From: Isoetes taiwanensis
Lineage: Eukaryota; Streptophyta; Lycopodiopsida; Isoetales; Isoetaceae
DNA length: 64,000 nt
Assembly: GCA_021234155.1 (NCBI GenBank)
Contig: JAJEKV010000028.1
Span: forward strand, 7,917,421-7,981,420
Reading direction: 5' to 3'
Shown here one piece after another: positions 24,641 to 35,757 of this stretch. The first letter of the stretch is position 1, and every line of letters begins with the position of its first letter. The notes beneath the pieces were generated by a model. It had not been told where the DNA came from. It ran no database searches and saw nothing but the letters and a program-made list of their open reading frames with translations. A program made the position numbers and the translations under genes.

Positions 24641-24942
24641 GAAATGGTTGATGAAACACCTGATGAAACAAGTGACATAAGGGCTGACAAACAAACATCT
24701 ATCAATTTTATTGACGGTTAGGCTGATGAACAAACTTTGACGCTTATTCTGACGTAACACCTGACGAATAACCTGACGTAACACCTGACATTTACGATGA
24801 CGATTGACCTGACTTAACATCGTCACACTAAGCGTCATACAGCTAATCGTCAGGATATACGTCAGTTTAAACGTCATGCCATGTCTTTTTAGAATGTCTT
24901 GCCGATTTTTTTTTTACGCCTAACCCTCATTCTCTTGTAGTG
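24640..24942 (+). other. CACTA 2 subterminal repeats and right terminus
   Basis: At least ten TGACG or CGTCA motifs occur in both orientations within 250 bp, ending in the terminus TTCTCTTGTAGTG. This clustering is typical of CACTA subterminal binding regions. The next three bases, GAT, are the candidate TSD. Confidence 0.75.
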
Positions 24943-25235
24943 GATTGCATGGAATGCCTAGAGCGATTGTGTTGGATAGGGACTTTAAGTTCATACGTGT
25001 CTTTCGGCAGGACTTTTTACACAATCTAAATGAAGTTGTGGATGGTACAATATATAAGCCACAGATTGACGACCATAAGAAGCGCACCAATCAGATCCTA
25101 GAAGAAATGTTGAGAAATTATGTTTGGAATAAACAATTGAAGTGGCCTAACTACGTTTTTTTAGTGGAGTTTGCATACAACAACGCAAAACAAGAGTAAA
25201 GATGCCTCTTTTTATGATTAATTATGACGATTAGT
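24943..25235 (+). pseudogene. Ty3/gypsy integrase fragment
   Basis: The frame LHGMPRAIVLDRDFKF, then IYKPQIDDHKKRTNQILEEM, then FLVEFAYNNAKQE, matches the retroviral-type integrase core of Ty3/gypsy elements, including the Asp of the DRD motif. The second catalytic part reads PQIDDHKKRTNQ where PQTDGQSERTNQ is usual. After an in-frame stop at 25197 the shifted frame continues KMPLFMINYDD, matching the usual KMAPFEALYG region. The integrase starts exactly where CACTA 2 ends, so the upstream part should lie beyond that element. No other gypsy domain was seen. Confidence 0.82.
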
Positions 25236-25940
25236 GTGCCTGATTTGCCTTTTATTGGCTAACATTTCTCTCCAATGACAGTAAGATCAACCTATTTGGA
25301 TTTTCTTTTTGGGTAATAGAAGAGAAGAGGCAATATGTCAAAAGACAATACCAAACAATTAGCATGCTCAAAATAGCTAATGAATTGCCAATCCATCAAA
25401 CTCAAGATCAATATGTTCAGAATGGACAGAAAGTAAATATGTCCAAAGATGGATAAAAATAGGTTTAATTAAATCAAAGGATGCATAACAAATGCTGAAT
25501 CTATTGTTATGTATTCTAAGTTTTCCTTATATTATGAAAAAGGAAAAGGTTTTGAGTGGGTTCTAGCATGTTTAAAAAAGGAGCAAGAGCCAATGTCGAG
25601 GAGGTCCGCACCTTCTTTGCAACAAAGGCGGGCATTGGACCCCTTCGCATTGCTTCCCTGTTCGAACTTTGGTGTGACAAATTTTGGGTATGCAAATTTG
25701 TTTGATTAGATTATGGGCACGGTTATTACCAACACATTTCTTCACACCAAAATTTCATTTGCTTAGATGCAGGAAAGATATTTACAAAAGCGGACGGGTC
25801 TTAGCAAAGGTATAAAGATACCACATTATATATCGGCGGACAAATGAATGATTGGGCTCCTATCAGTAAGAAATAGGTACACTATCTTCTCCTTTCACTT
25901 ATGCATCCAATTGTTCTTTACGTTAAATAATTTTTGAAAG
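25236..25940. other. No supported gene
   Basis: Short open frames only. The region may include the 5' exon and promoter of the fructosamine-3-kinase pseudogene, but no homologous block was recognised before 25947. Confidence 0.4.
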
Positions 25941-25946
25941 CTTGCG

Positions 25947-27938
25947 GTGGCGAAAGAGATTTCCCTATTCGAAATGGATTCTACGAGTGGAGGAGCTAAG
26001 GAAATATACGATGTAATTGTAGGTGGTACCATTCGTTATGAAACTGACATTGGGCCGTTTCTTGTCAAGATTCCGCAGGTAAGGTCCCGTCATGGTTATG
26101 TCAAAGGCAATGGTTTAGAGACTTCCACAACGTGTCAACCCATAACTAGAGTATGTCCAAGAGAGACAACAAAGCAGAACGTTCTCTTTTTCAACCACGG
26201 GCATAGAAATCTTTAAAAGATGGGTGGGACTGTGTCATTCACAGGAACTAAATTGGAAGAACAGGAAGAAAAAAACAATATCGAGATATCAAATCTAATC
26301 AAGTTGTGATGCATGTATATGAAATATATCATAATCCGTTATTTTTGAAATCACCGTCATGGGAGTTATATATGAGGTCATAAAATTAGTAGGGTTCATA
26401 CAAGTTTGTATCATCTATCTATCTATCATACAACTTTTGTATGCATATCTTTTTGTAATATTGTACGTAATCGGGCTTTGGAACATGCTCGCTTCATAAA
26501 ACAAAGGCGACATGTTAAATAAAGAAGTATGATTTAATCTTTTCTCCTCATTGCTCCGCAAGACGGAATGCTTAAATTATGAAGCAGGCTGCAGGGGCTT
26601 AATGCTATTTTAGACACAAAAACCATAAAACCATTGAAGGCAAGTTGTATATGTGAAAGCTGCTAATCTTCCCTTTATATTTGCACAAAACGAATGACTT
26701 CGTTTTATATGCAGGTTGGTTCCCTTTTACCCAAAAAGGGTCATATATCATTATGGAGTTCATCAAATTTGCCCTCCAAGACCCCACTTTCGGAGGTGCT
26801 GATTTTCTCTTTCATGTCCCGATGACCTTGTACGCAACTGTAAATTACTGAAAGGGTCATAGTCGGATAATCTGGACTTAAAGGACGCTTTCTATTACAG
26901 ATGGAGTTGGGAAGAAAACTAGCACAAATGCACAAAGCCGCTGCCTTAGATAAAGGATTTGGATTTTGTATGGATAACAAGATTGGCATGTATGTCTTCT
27001 TATGGCGGATCTATCAAAACTCATGATAAATGTTAATTTAAAAATTCATTGGAAATGCCCTTATTACTTGCGGTTATCACCCAATAAATCTTTGAATAGC
27101 ACATTATGTTTCTGAGTATATCATCATTATTCTACCGTATTGATTTTCAGTGTTTGTTGAATTCAAGCTTCGGCATTAATGTTTTAATGCAAGCGTTCAA
27201 TGCAACGCAATACTTGGTCGCAAGATCAGGCATCATTTTACGAGACCACGTGCTTGGATATCGGTGGAGCTTGCACATCAACAGTTTAACGATGTAGAAG
27301 TCTACAGCTAGGTAAAACATTTCTTCAAGGGAATGAATAGATGGCGGTGTTAAAATGACATTAGAGATGATGCGGTCGGAGGTCGTTGGACAAGCTTCCC
27401 TCATTGTTGAGTGGACTTGATATAAAGCCATGCTTGCTTCATGGAGATATATGGAGTGGCAATGTTAAATATGATAGTAGGGTTCACCGGTCGTATTCGA
27501 CCCAACTTTGCTACTTGTAATGCTTTCGACTCAAGCATAGTGGATGCCTAACTTCCTTTGATGCCTTTCTCATAGCCTTGGTGCTCTTAGATGGTCACAA
27601 TGAAGCAGAGTTTGGGAAACATTGGTATGGAGAATTTGGAGACGATTTTTATGATGCATATTTTAAGGTAACAGTCAAATTTATAGTCAAATTTATGCTG
27701 GAGATGATTTTTGTGTTGCATATTTTAAGGTAACATTCAAATTTATGCACGTTCATTTAATCAACATTTTTCACCGTTTCTTGTTTGCCAGATACTTCCA
27801 AAGCAAGTTGGTTTTGAAGAAAGGAGGCCCCTATATGAACTATATCATTATTTGAATTACATCGCAATACGCTTGGTCGTTTCCTCGGCGTTAGTAGGCC
27901 GTTCTACTTGCATGTCAATAATGAACAACTACATATAG
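25947..27938 (+). pseudogene. Fructosamine-3-kinase-like protein, intron-containing pseudogene
   Basis: This kinase family phosphorylates ketoamines on glycated proteins; plant members are often plastid-targeted. Exon-like blocks in order: GGTIRYETDIGPFLVK ending at a CAG/GT donor (26078); VGSLLPKKGSYIIMEFIKF from 26715; MELGRKLAQMHKAAALDKGF then GFCMDNKIG from 26901; LGYRW, then frameshifted ELAHQQFNDVEVYS near 27260; LDIKPCLLHGDIWSGN near 27430 with the catalytic HGD intact; GHNEAEFGKHWYGEFGDD from 27573; and LPKQVGFEERRPLYELYHYL to a stop at 27938. Introns show GT-AG borders. The exon expected after the first block is not found. An in-frame TAA near 27523 and at least two frameshifts indicate a pseudogene. 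Retained introns exclude a processed copy. Confidence 0.88.
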
Positions 27939-27999
27939 GAGGAAATAATTATATGATTAGTATGGCACAATTCTGACGTGTATTCTATTAATCATTTGC

Positions 28000-29635
28000 G
28001 AAAAAAACACTCCGAAATGCAAGGTTGGGGTGAAGGTTGGGGTGTTTTTTCTGGTGGGGAGTAATTGTACTATTAAGTTGTGAGTAAAAGAAGAAGAAAA
28101 ATTCCTGGATGCCCACAGTATCTGCACATTGTATTAAATCAACCTTGCCATTCCAATCCATTTGATGAATTAACCAAAACAAAACATTAAAGGCAAAAAT
28201 AAGCAGACAAAGCATGATATAACTTACAAATTTGATAGGCTCTTTGGAATGATCAGTTATAGTCAATAAAATGTGAATTCCCACCAACATTGCTGGCAGA
28301 GTCTCAGGCTTTGACAAACCACCCTGCCATATCAAGAAATTTGCAAGCGGGACAAGATTGTTATTTTTAAAACCATAAAATTCAGCAGATAATGCTTCTT
28401 ATCATTCAAGGTTCTGCAATGAATAGGCAGCTCATAAGCCCATATGTAAAAGCCTCTAGTGTGAAGGAATTTTGCTGGGCACCTACCCTTCAATCACTGG
28501 GAAAAGACAATATCAGTTCTCAATTGATGTTCTAAAACTCAGTAGAACCAAGACAAGAAAGAACAAGGACAAGAGTAGACTTCATTGCCCATCTTAAACA
28601 AGATAGAAAGCTTGCTTACAAAGTTAGAAGCTTGCTTGCCTGCATTAGAGGCAAGACGAAGCATCAACAACCTATTGAACAGATGAAGGAGATGGGAGAC
28701 GAAGCCACGGCCGAAGGAGAGGGGGAAAAAGGTAAGGAAAAAGGTATGGCATGGCAGGACACGGTGTACACGTGGCATAGCTAGAATTGCATGAAAGCGT
28801 GCACCCAGGGGTAGAGAAAACTAGCATTAGGGCAAGCTTGAGGTGGGGTAGACGAAGAAAAATTAAGTTGTGTTGGATGGGAAGAAAAGGGGTTGCAAGA
28901 ATAAGTTTGTATGTTGAAGTTGCTTCAACTATGTTTTAGCTCTATTGATTATGATCTTCAAACAATCTTGCAAACTTTTGGCGAGCGTTATTGATTATGA
29001 ACTTCACTATTTAGGTCGTATGAAGTTTTAATATTGAAAAAAAATGTGAACATTGCGCAATGGCCATAGTTATGTAATAATAATACATAGAGTTGTAGTT
29101 GTTGATATCATTGTGATGCATACACAAGACTAAGGATGAAGTTGATAAAAACCATCCAGTCTTGGCTTTTTATGATTCTTTTCTATTTTTGGATATACCT
29201 ATTTTATGGTGTTATTTCATGGTCGATATGTATCCGATTTTTCCCACTGAAAGATTATTTTTTCCTTGCCCATTGTTCTTAAGATGGTCCACTATTTGGT
29301 GCACCTCCCTTAGAATAATATTCCCTTCTTTTCAGTATTATTAAAATTTTCAAAATGTGCAAATGCAAAATGGAGAGTTTTGCAAAGACTAATATTCCGA
29401 ACTTTATAGTATTTCTAGCAATTAAGCAACACAAGGCACAACCCCTTTATTGACTTTGAGGGATCAAAATATGGTACTTTGACATGCACAACATTTTCGT
29501 ATTATTTTCAAACAATGCACGCCAACATTGAGGTGCTTCTTTGTTTCTAGTTTTGTAGCACGTGCTTCATTGTTATAAACTACAAATTTTGAAACATAAC
29601 GGGTATCACATGGTTTGGTCTTAAGTTACCTTTAA
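28000..29635. other. No supported gene
   Basis: AT-rich DNA with open frames of at most about 115 codons and no recognised motif on either strand. Confidence 0.45.
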
Positions 29636-29639
29636 CAAT

Positions 29640-30410
29640 TGGGTTATGGCAACATTTTGGAGAGTTGAGACTTAAAAGTGTTTCAGAATCAAAATAAACT
29701 TTATTTTAGCTTTCATAACGGCAAGTATTTGTCCAATGCAAACACGAGGACCTGCTCCAAAAAGAATAAATGCCATTGGATGCCTGCAAGCTGCTAGAAT
29801 ACCGTCTTTAGAACGTGCAGGATTAAAATCATATACATTTGCACCCTATAGAGTTGGATCATGATGGATTGCAAGAGCTGAATTGTTGGAATCAACTCCT
29901 TGATCGATGAACATACTTCTAGTATCCGTGTCTTTAAAATTTCCTCTTTGGAACAGCGCTGTTGGAGGATATATTGTTAGCGGCTCATTTAGTATCATTG
30001 TTATGTGTCCATCAATACGAGCATCTTAAGCATAAAAATATCTTTCCCATAACAAAAGATGCAAAATATGACTAATCACTACCTTCAACCTATTAAGCAT
30101 TTCACCATCAAGCACATTGTTGCAGGCATTCTGCACTTCTTTTCGTGCTAGATCTTGTCAATGTGGGGTACTTGGCTAAAAGCATCAAACACCAGCCTAG
30201 CATTGTCAAAACCGAAGGTAAAATGCCTTGCATTCTTCAATCAATTTCTTATTGTCAAAACTTCCTTTACTTTTGTTCCCATACTCTACTTCAACTAGCA
30301 TATCATCTAATAGGTTGTTCGTCATATCTGCCGAGGCCCTCCGTGCCTGCATCATGCTTTTCGGGGCAAAGATCTAAGTCATTCTTCAGCTTTCCCAATT
30401 TGAACGAGTA
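29640..30410 (-). pseudogene. Cytochrome P450, CYP72-clan-like, 3' part, pseudogene
   Basis: Minus-strand blocks in P450 order: NNLLDDMLVEVEYGNKS, then LIEECKAFY at the I-helix approach; MLLAKYP and, frameshifted, HWQDLARKEVQNACNN; MLNRLK; LNEPLTIYPPTALFQRG, where the K-helix ExxR arginine has become Thr; AIHHDPTL followed by TAG where Trp is expected; GANVYDFNPARSKDGILAA; and the heme loop FILFGAGPRVCIGQILAVM with its cysteine ligand (29709-29780). The C-terminal tail is degenerate. The motif spelling fits the CYP72 clan. Frameshifts, the stop and the lost ExxR make it non-functional. These enzymes are ER-anchored monooxygenases. Confidence 0.9.
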
Positions 30411-31960
30411 GGAAGCAATCTATAACCACAATAAGATGATGTAAATATATACTATAGAAAGCAAAATGATAGATACCATATGCAAAGCGGAATAAGAGGA
30501 GACAAGATGACATAAGTACATGAGCATGCAATAGCTTTTCCCTAGTAAAGCCCAGGGATATTATGTCACATCGGATTGTTGAACAAAGGACTGGAAAGAA
30601 GAAATGAAAACTACTAAAGTATCCTGCTGATACGCTTCCTCAAGGGCTGCTTCAGGGAGTCAACAGGAGCACCTGTTTGCTATAAACCTTCTATTTTTCC
30701 TTAATTTTCTTTTTGAAGAAACGAAAAGAAAGCATGAACAAGCGCATAACAGAAAGAGGAACACATTCAGAGGAGGATACACCATGACTTTCTTTTACAC
30801 AAAAAATTATCCCTGTTTAAGCATTCCAATCTAAATTCAAGATATTATTAATCCTAATTCTTTTTTGTAAACTTCTTGAGTGCTTTGACAAACAAAAGGA
30901 AATCAACATACCTATTATATGGAAGCCACACCAATTTGTTAATCTCTGGAAGAACTTACACTAGTAACCTTTTAAGCTGAAAAACATTATTCCCACTTTG
31001 GTAGTCACTCCCAGATGCAGTATGAGGGATAATATCTGCTGCCATGCAATTCAAGCTTTCAAAGGCCTATCTCTCTGCTTCAGATCCTTGCTTAACAATC
31101 AATTGTCACCCTTAGACCTCACAATTAGCAATAGTTTCTACAAAAGCTGCATTTAACGTAGATAAGTACTCAGAGATGAAAACCTTCATCAAAATAAAAT
31201 AATTAACTTTATGTTCTCAAAAGAAAAAGCAGGAGATACCAATCTGCGCCTCTGTGCCCAATCATCATCATTTGCTGGTACTAAACTAAATAGGTCAGAC
31301 ATGTATTTCTGTATCAAGATCATGTGATTTTGTTTTATCTCTTCTTAGATGCTGGGTTTCTGTTCTGCAGGCTTCTTTGTGAAGCTGCTTACATGGAATT
31401 TGAAGTTGCTACATGCGATTTCATTTGTGCCTTACGGTTCTGTACATGTACCATGTCTTACGTTTGTAATGTCAATGCAACTTTCGTCCAATCAATTTCT
31501 GTATTTGTATTCTCTTTGTTGCATATATGTACGCGTATGAATACATGTATGTGGAGCACTGAGTTCTACATAGGTGTGATGTAGAAATTCCTCAATCCTT
31601 CATTTTGCATATTCAAGGAATTATCTTTGGATCCAATGATCCAAAGTGAGGAATAAGGATGCAATAGGTATAATAAAAAATTATTTTATATCACAGAGGA
31701 GTTGATGCCAGTGTGGATAGAACGATGGAACAAAAAGGGCTATTCTCTTCTCTCTGCTACTGTGGATAGAACAGACATTATATTGCATGCAAAATCAAGT
31801 GATGCGTTGAAGAAGATGCAAAAGATACATTGTTACCATATGGAATTGCTTTTTACTCGAATCATCAAGGGAAACAAGACATTGCAAGGCTTTATACGTT
31901 TAAGTATTAGTATGCGGCGACTAAAAATAAAAATATAACTGTTTGCTGGAAAGAAAATGT
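30411..31960. other. No supported gene
   Basis: Upstream side of the P450 pseudogene. Earlier P450 exons (C-helix, membrane anchor) were not recognised. Otherwise there are short open frames only. Confidence 0.4.
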
Positions 31961-32142
31961 CTGTTTGCTTTCTTTCCCCTTTATGCCTTCCCCTTTTTTC
32001 CGTGCCCTTTCCCATTTCCCTTTTCCTTCTTCTCTTCTTTCTCGTGCCCTGTTTCCCAGGTTCCCTTTCCCCATTTCCATGTCTCTTTTTCTTTTGCCTT
32101 TTTCTTTCCCCATGCTCCTTTTGCATTTTTTTTTTTTGAAGT
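31960..32142. repeat. Polypyrimidine tract ending in poly(T)
   Basis: About 180 bp consist almost wholly of C and T on the plus strand, for example CCCTTTCCCATTTCCC and CCCATTTCCATGTCTC, ending in a T12 run near 32128-32139. Frames here are low-complexity artefacts. Similar tracts occur at 54860-55600 and 56246-56388. Confidence 0.8.
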
Positions 32143-33290
32143 CAAGGCAGTGGTTTATATTCATCTAGAATTTGAAATACATAAGGATGGCTTTTTAGGA
32201 TATTCCCTTTACAAAAAGAATTGAGGGAGATCCTTATATTTGATTTTATAGGAGATCAAATATAGTAGCAAAAGAAAAAGGAGATGATAAATATTGCGTA
32301 AATGAAACTTAAAATAACTTAACAGTAACCACACTAACTATTTAAAGACTCAGAAGTACTTTAGTAATAAACAGAAGTGCAAGATCGGAAGACCCCAAGC
32401 TCTGCTTGGATCAAATCGCCCAGATCAAAGACATCAATGTCATTTCTGCCAAACACCTGGAGCCAGTCATCTAATTCCAGAATGGTGTGCATGGTGTTGT
32501 CCAAAAGCATCACTGATAAAGCCTTCCTCTGCCTCTGCTACTCTTGGAACTATTTCTTAAAAACCGGTTTAAGAGAAAAATATGTATTTTTTTTGAAAAA
32601 AACGTATTTTACGTATTTTTTAGTCATTGGCTGGAAAAAACGTTCGCGTACGTGAAATCTTCTAAACCACATATGCAAATTTTTTTTTGCCTACGCGGAA
32701 AAAGAATATTTTTTATTTTTTTTTTCCGCTTTTGCTGTAACTCTTCCTCTTTTAAGACCCGCCTCGGTGCCTTTGCCCTGGTGATATATGCTTTCAAAGA
32801 AACCAAAGCTCTTCCACTGCGTCAATTCCCATCTCAGCTTCCTGATTGAACATTCTATAAGATCCTTGTGCCCTCAATTTGTTAAATTGAGCTGCAAAAG
32901 AAAAGAAATATGTCAGTTAGAAATTGGCCAAGGCCCACTTTCCAGATCCAAAACAGGACCCAAAACTCCGTCACATTCCTGCAATATAATAGAGAAAAAG
33001 ATAAAAAGGCCTCCAAAGGAACCCACTTTATCCCACAGTTTGTCTTACTCCAACCCTTTGTCTCTTTTATGAGCTATCGCATTCTCAATGGGCTTTGCTA
33101 AAAACTGTCCATTCAGCCAATTAAGATTTGGATTGTATTTCTGCATGGTGACTCTATTTCTATGCAGCCATATGCACCATAATGCAGTCGTTCCATGGTG
33201 GCTAAAAATCTGTTTGCCTCCTCCAAAAATTCAAGAAAACTTATGCTGCATTTTCTGGATCCTTTAAAGCTAGACCCTTAATGCAAGTCC
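32143..33290. other. No supported gene
   Basis: AT-rich sequence with T-rich runs near 32585-32735. No recognised domain on either strand. Confidence 0.4.
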
Positions 33291-33383
33291 AGAATAGAAT
33301 AGAATAGAATAGAATAGAATAGAATAGAATAGAATAGAATAGAATAGAATAGAATAGTTTTTTTAATGTCCACGGAGACCATA
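33291..33383 (-). other. (AGAAT)n tail and LINE-type 3' terminus
   Basis: An AGAAT array of about 13 units covers 33291-33357. On the minus strand it is preceded by GGTCTCCGTGGACATTAAAA (33358-33380), the terminus of the abundant LINE family. The array is therefore the 3' tail of the minus-strand element to its right. Confidence 0.8.
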
Positions 33384-34230
33384 AGGGCATTGAATAATAT
33401 GCAAGGGTGTCTCATTCTGGCCACATCCCAGGCCACAAGTTTCATCATTAATATCACTGAATTTTACTGCCACCATGTTGCATGTTAAACTTTGGTTCAA
33501 TAATAGCCACCTGAAGGTGGTAACTTTCCTCGGGCAGTATTGTTTCCAACCTCGTTTTGCCAGTTTGATAGCTTTATCCTTGTCACAATGTCACTTATCA
33601 GCTATTTTAAGAGAAGGACTATCCAACAGCAGGGGATAGATCCTGGAAACTTTATAACCAGTTTTACCTTTCACTGTCCAATTTGTTTGCAGGCCCCTTA
33701 ACTCTATTATTGTCTGAACTTTCTGTATTATAATCTTATAGATCTTCCTATCTATTATACTGTTCCCTAGCATCAAGCTGATTTCCTCCCAAGTTTTCCA
33801 TCTATCTACACATCTCAAATCCTCCAAGGTTTTATATCCAGCTAGAATCCAGTTTTTGTATCTCTGAGGGGGTGCTTGAAAGCTAGGCATCCATCTTGAG
33901 GGTTGGTCAGTCCCATGTGCCAAAAAAAATGAAGATCTAGACATTCTATATTTTCCTCACATTTTCTAAAAACTAAAGATACTGGATTCCAAGCTTCAAA
34001 GATACGTCTCATAATTTGTGAGGTGTTTGGTGCAGCTACAAACTGTACAAAAGCTGATTTCGAAAGTTGATGTTGAACTCTTGTCCCTGCTGGAAATGAT
34101 TGCTCAATCCATCCAATATCTGATTAAGGACATTGCTGGGGATGAAGAACCTTTTATAGCTCTCCAAACCAATTTGGCTGCAAGTGACTGGGCCTGCTTG
34201 AATAGATCCTTGCATCCTAAACCCCCTTCC
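33384..34230 (-). pseudogene. L1-like LINE ORF2 C-terminal fragment
   Basis: Minus-strand frames give, from the LTR boundary at 34230, GGLGCKDLFKQAQSLAAKLV then WRAIKGSSSPAMSL, which is the usual post-RT block of plant L1 ORF2. WKTWEEISLMLGNSIIDRKI and WTVKGKTGYKVSRIYPLL follow (33600-33944), then a zf-RVT-like end GLGCGQNETPLHIIQCPY (33384-33440). Stops and frameshifts occur. The zinc-finger end abuts the 23-bp LINE terminus directly, with none of the 3' UTR seen in copies A and B. Confidence 0.75.
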
Positions 34231-35744
34231 TGTGACGTTCCACGTATTTATTGCCTTTTTTAGTATAAATACATGACACGTCACTATGAATAATTAATGG
34301 CACATTAATTGCTCATAAGCTAAGATTAGCTATGTTAATCATTAATTATTAAAGTGGAAACCGAACCCTAAACCCTAATTCGAATTTAGGGCTTAACCTA
34401 ATATTAGAAGGGCTAAAATATCAGATTAATTAATGATAACCAATCTAGAATTGCCATCTGGCCCAAATCGATTGGGGCAAGGCAGATCTGCGAACTTGGG
34501 ACACCCAAATTGGGGTTTCCACCCCCAATTTGCCCCAATTCGATTTGGGGGCAGTTGGAGAAGGAGGAGGAGCTTATTCAACCAGCAGGGCATGGAGAAC
34601 CTGAGAGATGGGAGATCTAGCTCCTATACCAGTTAGTAGGCTTAGTTAGCTTGAGATTCTAGCTAGGAGCTAACTCTTGCTTGTTAGATGGATGATTAGT
34701 CTCTCTATTTTATGTTCTAGATGAGATTGTGATGGATGTATCAGATATGAATGCTCTCTTTCTATTCCTCTTGTGTTGTATGGGTAAAAAGGGGGGTAGA
34801 GATCTAAAGGCCATCTAGGATTAGATATGCTCCTAACTAGAACCCCTTAAATCCCATTAGATGCGGCTTGTGCACAAGAGCCCACCTGGCTGTAGATGCT
34901 ATATCGTAATTCAGCACCAGATAAACGATGGTGAAACAGAGGTGGGGTCTTGCCTAGCATGGCTACAGGACTCCTACAATGTAGTCGGTCCTCGCGTTGG
35001 GGACGGATATGGGTCTGACACCTCCTAGGTCGCAGGTAACGTGCCTATATCGATGGGTGCGTTGAGGCGGCCCATGGATTTTGGGGGGTTCAAGTCGGGT
35101 ACGGATGGGGGGAGGGGGGGTCGCTAAGGAGGCACGCATTCTCTAGCACACCCAGGGATCCATTGTGCCCGAGGAGGGGACACCTCCCTGACCTGTCTCA
35201 TTGGACCGGGGAGAAGTAACCCCGAATAGTCTCAAAGGGTGATTCCATGAGATTGCGTCTCCGAAAGGCTACAATCACGCCATAGCATATTTCAGCCTAT
35301 CTGCAAAATGTACACAGAAGGGGCGGATGGAGTGGACTACCCTAGCCATTGTTCTATGCCAGCCAATGCCATGTTATACTTCTATCTGCTGTTATCCTGA
35401 GGCCTTGACTGTCAGTCGACCCCCATGAGTCTGAGCCCAGGGTAGAGCCCTTATTTATGGTGCATTTCCTTTGTTATGTTGGTATTCTGTTGTTAGTTAT
35501 ATTGATGATGATGGGCCACCCTTCGTGATGGTATGTTATTTATTAGTATTGTTGCCAAGTGCTAACATGTATGTACGTTTCCGCTATATAGGATTCCGAT
35601 AGAAGGCGTGGGATGGATGACACATCCGTGTCCTTCACTCGGACACTTGGCCATCACAAGTGGTCCGAGTTAGACGGAGGGCCTTTCCATGGTGATGAAG
35701 TCGCCATGGGAAGGGAATTTTTCGTATTTATATGATGGGAGCCA
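34231..35744 (+). mobile_element. LTR of an LTR retrotransposon (5' LTR)
   Basis: The sequence begins TGTGACGTTCCACG where the L1-like homology stops and ends ...GGAGCCA, so it has TG...CA ends. One base later is a primer binding site, TGGTATCAGAGC. TGTGACG-type starts are common in plant Ty3/gypsy LTRs. The length of about 1.5 kb is plausible for such LTRs. The boundaries are inferred from one copy only, because I found no matching 3' LTR in the window. Confidence 0.6.
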
Positions 35745-35745
35745 G

Positions 35746-35757
35746 TGGTATCAGAGC
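35746..35757 (+). promoter_or_regulatory. Primer binding site for initiator Met tRNA
   Basis: TGGTATCAGAGC is the standard complement of the 3' end of plant initiator methionine tRNA, used to prime reverse transcription of LTR retrotransposons. Confidence 0.88.

Larger units (their letters stand above)
19270..24942 (+). mobile_element. CACTA element 2 (left end not found, right end at 24942)
   Basis: This element contains the C-terminal half of a TNP2 gene on the plus strand and ends in TTCTCTTGTAGTG at 24930-24942, whose reverse complement CACTACAAGAGAATGAGGG is a classic CACTA terminus. Before the end, at 24640-24880, TGACG/CGTCA motifs such as CCTGACGTAACACCTGACG recur many times, as expected for subterminal repeats that bind the element's accessory protein. 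The base after the end begins a gypsy integrase frame. The left terminus is not recognised, so the start given is only that of the coding homology. Confidence 0.8.

Noticed and set aside
30145-30411. Plus-strand 88-codon frame
   Set aside because: It is antisense to the minus-strand P450 pseudogene, which explains the open frame.
31957-32224. Overlapping frames of 60-97 codons on both strands
   Set aside because: Same cause: a C/T-only tract keeps several frames open at once.
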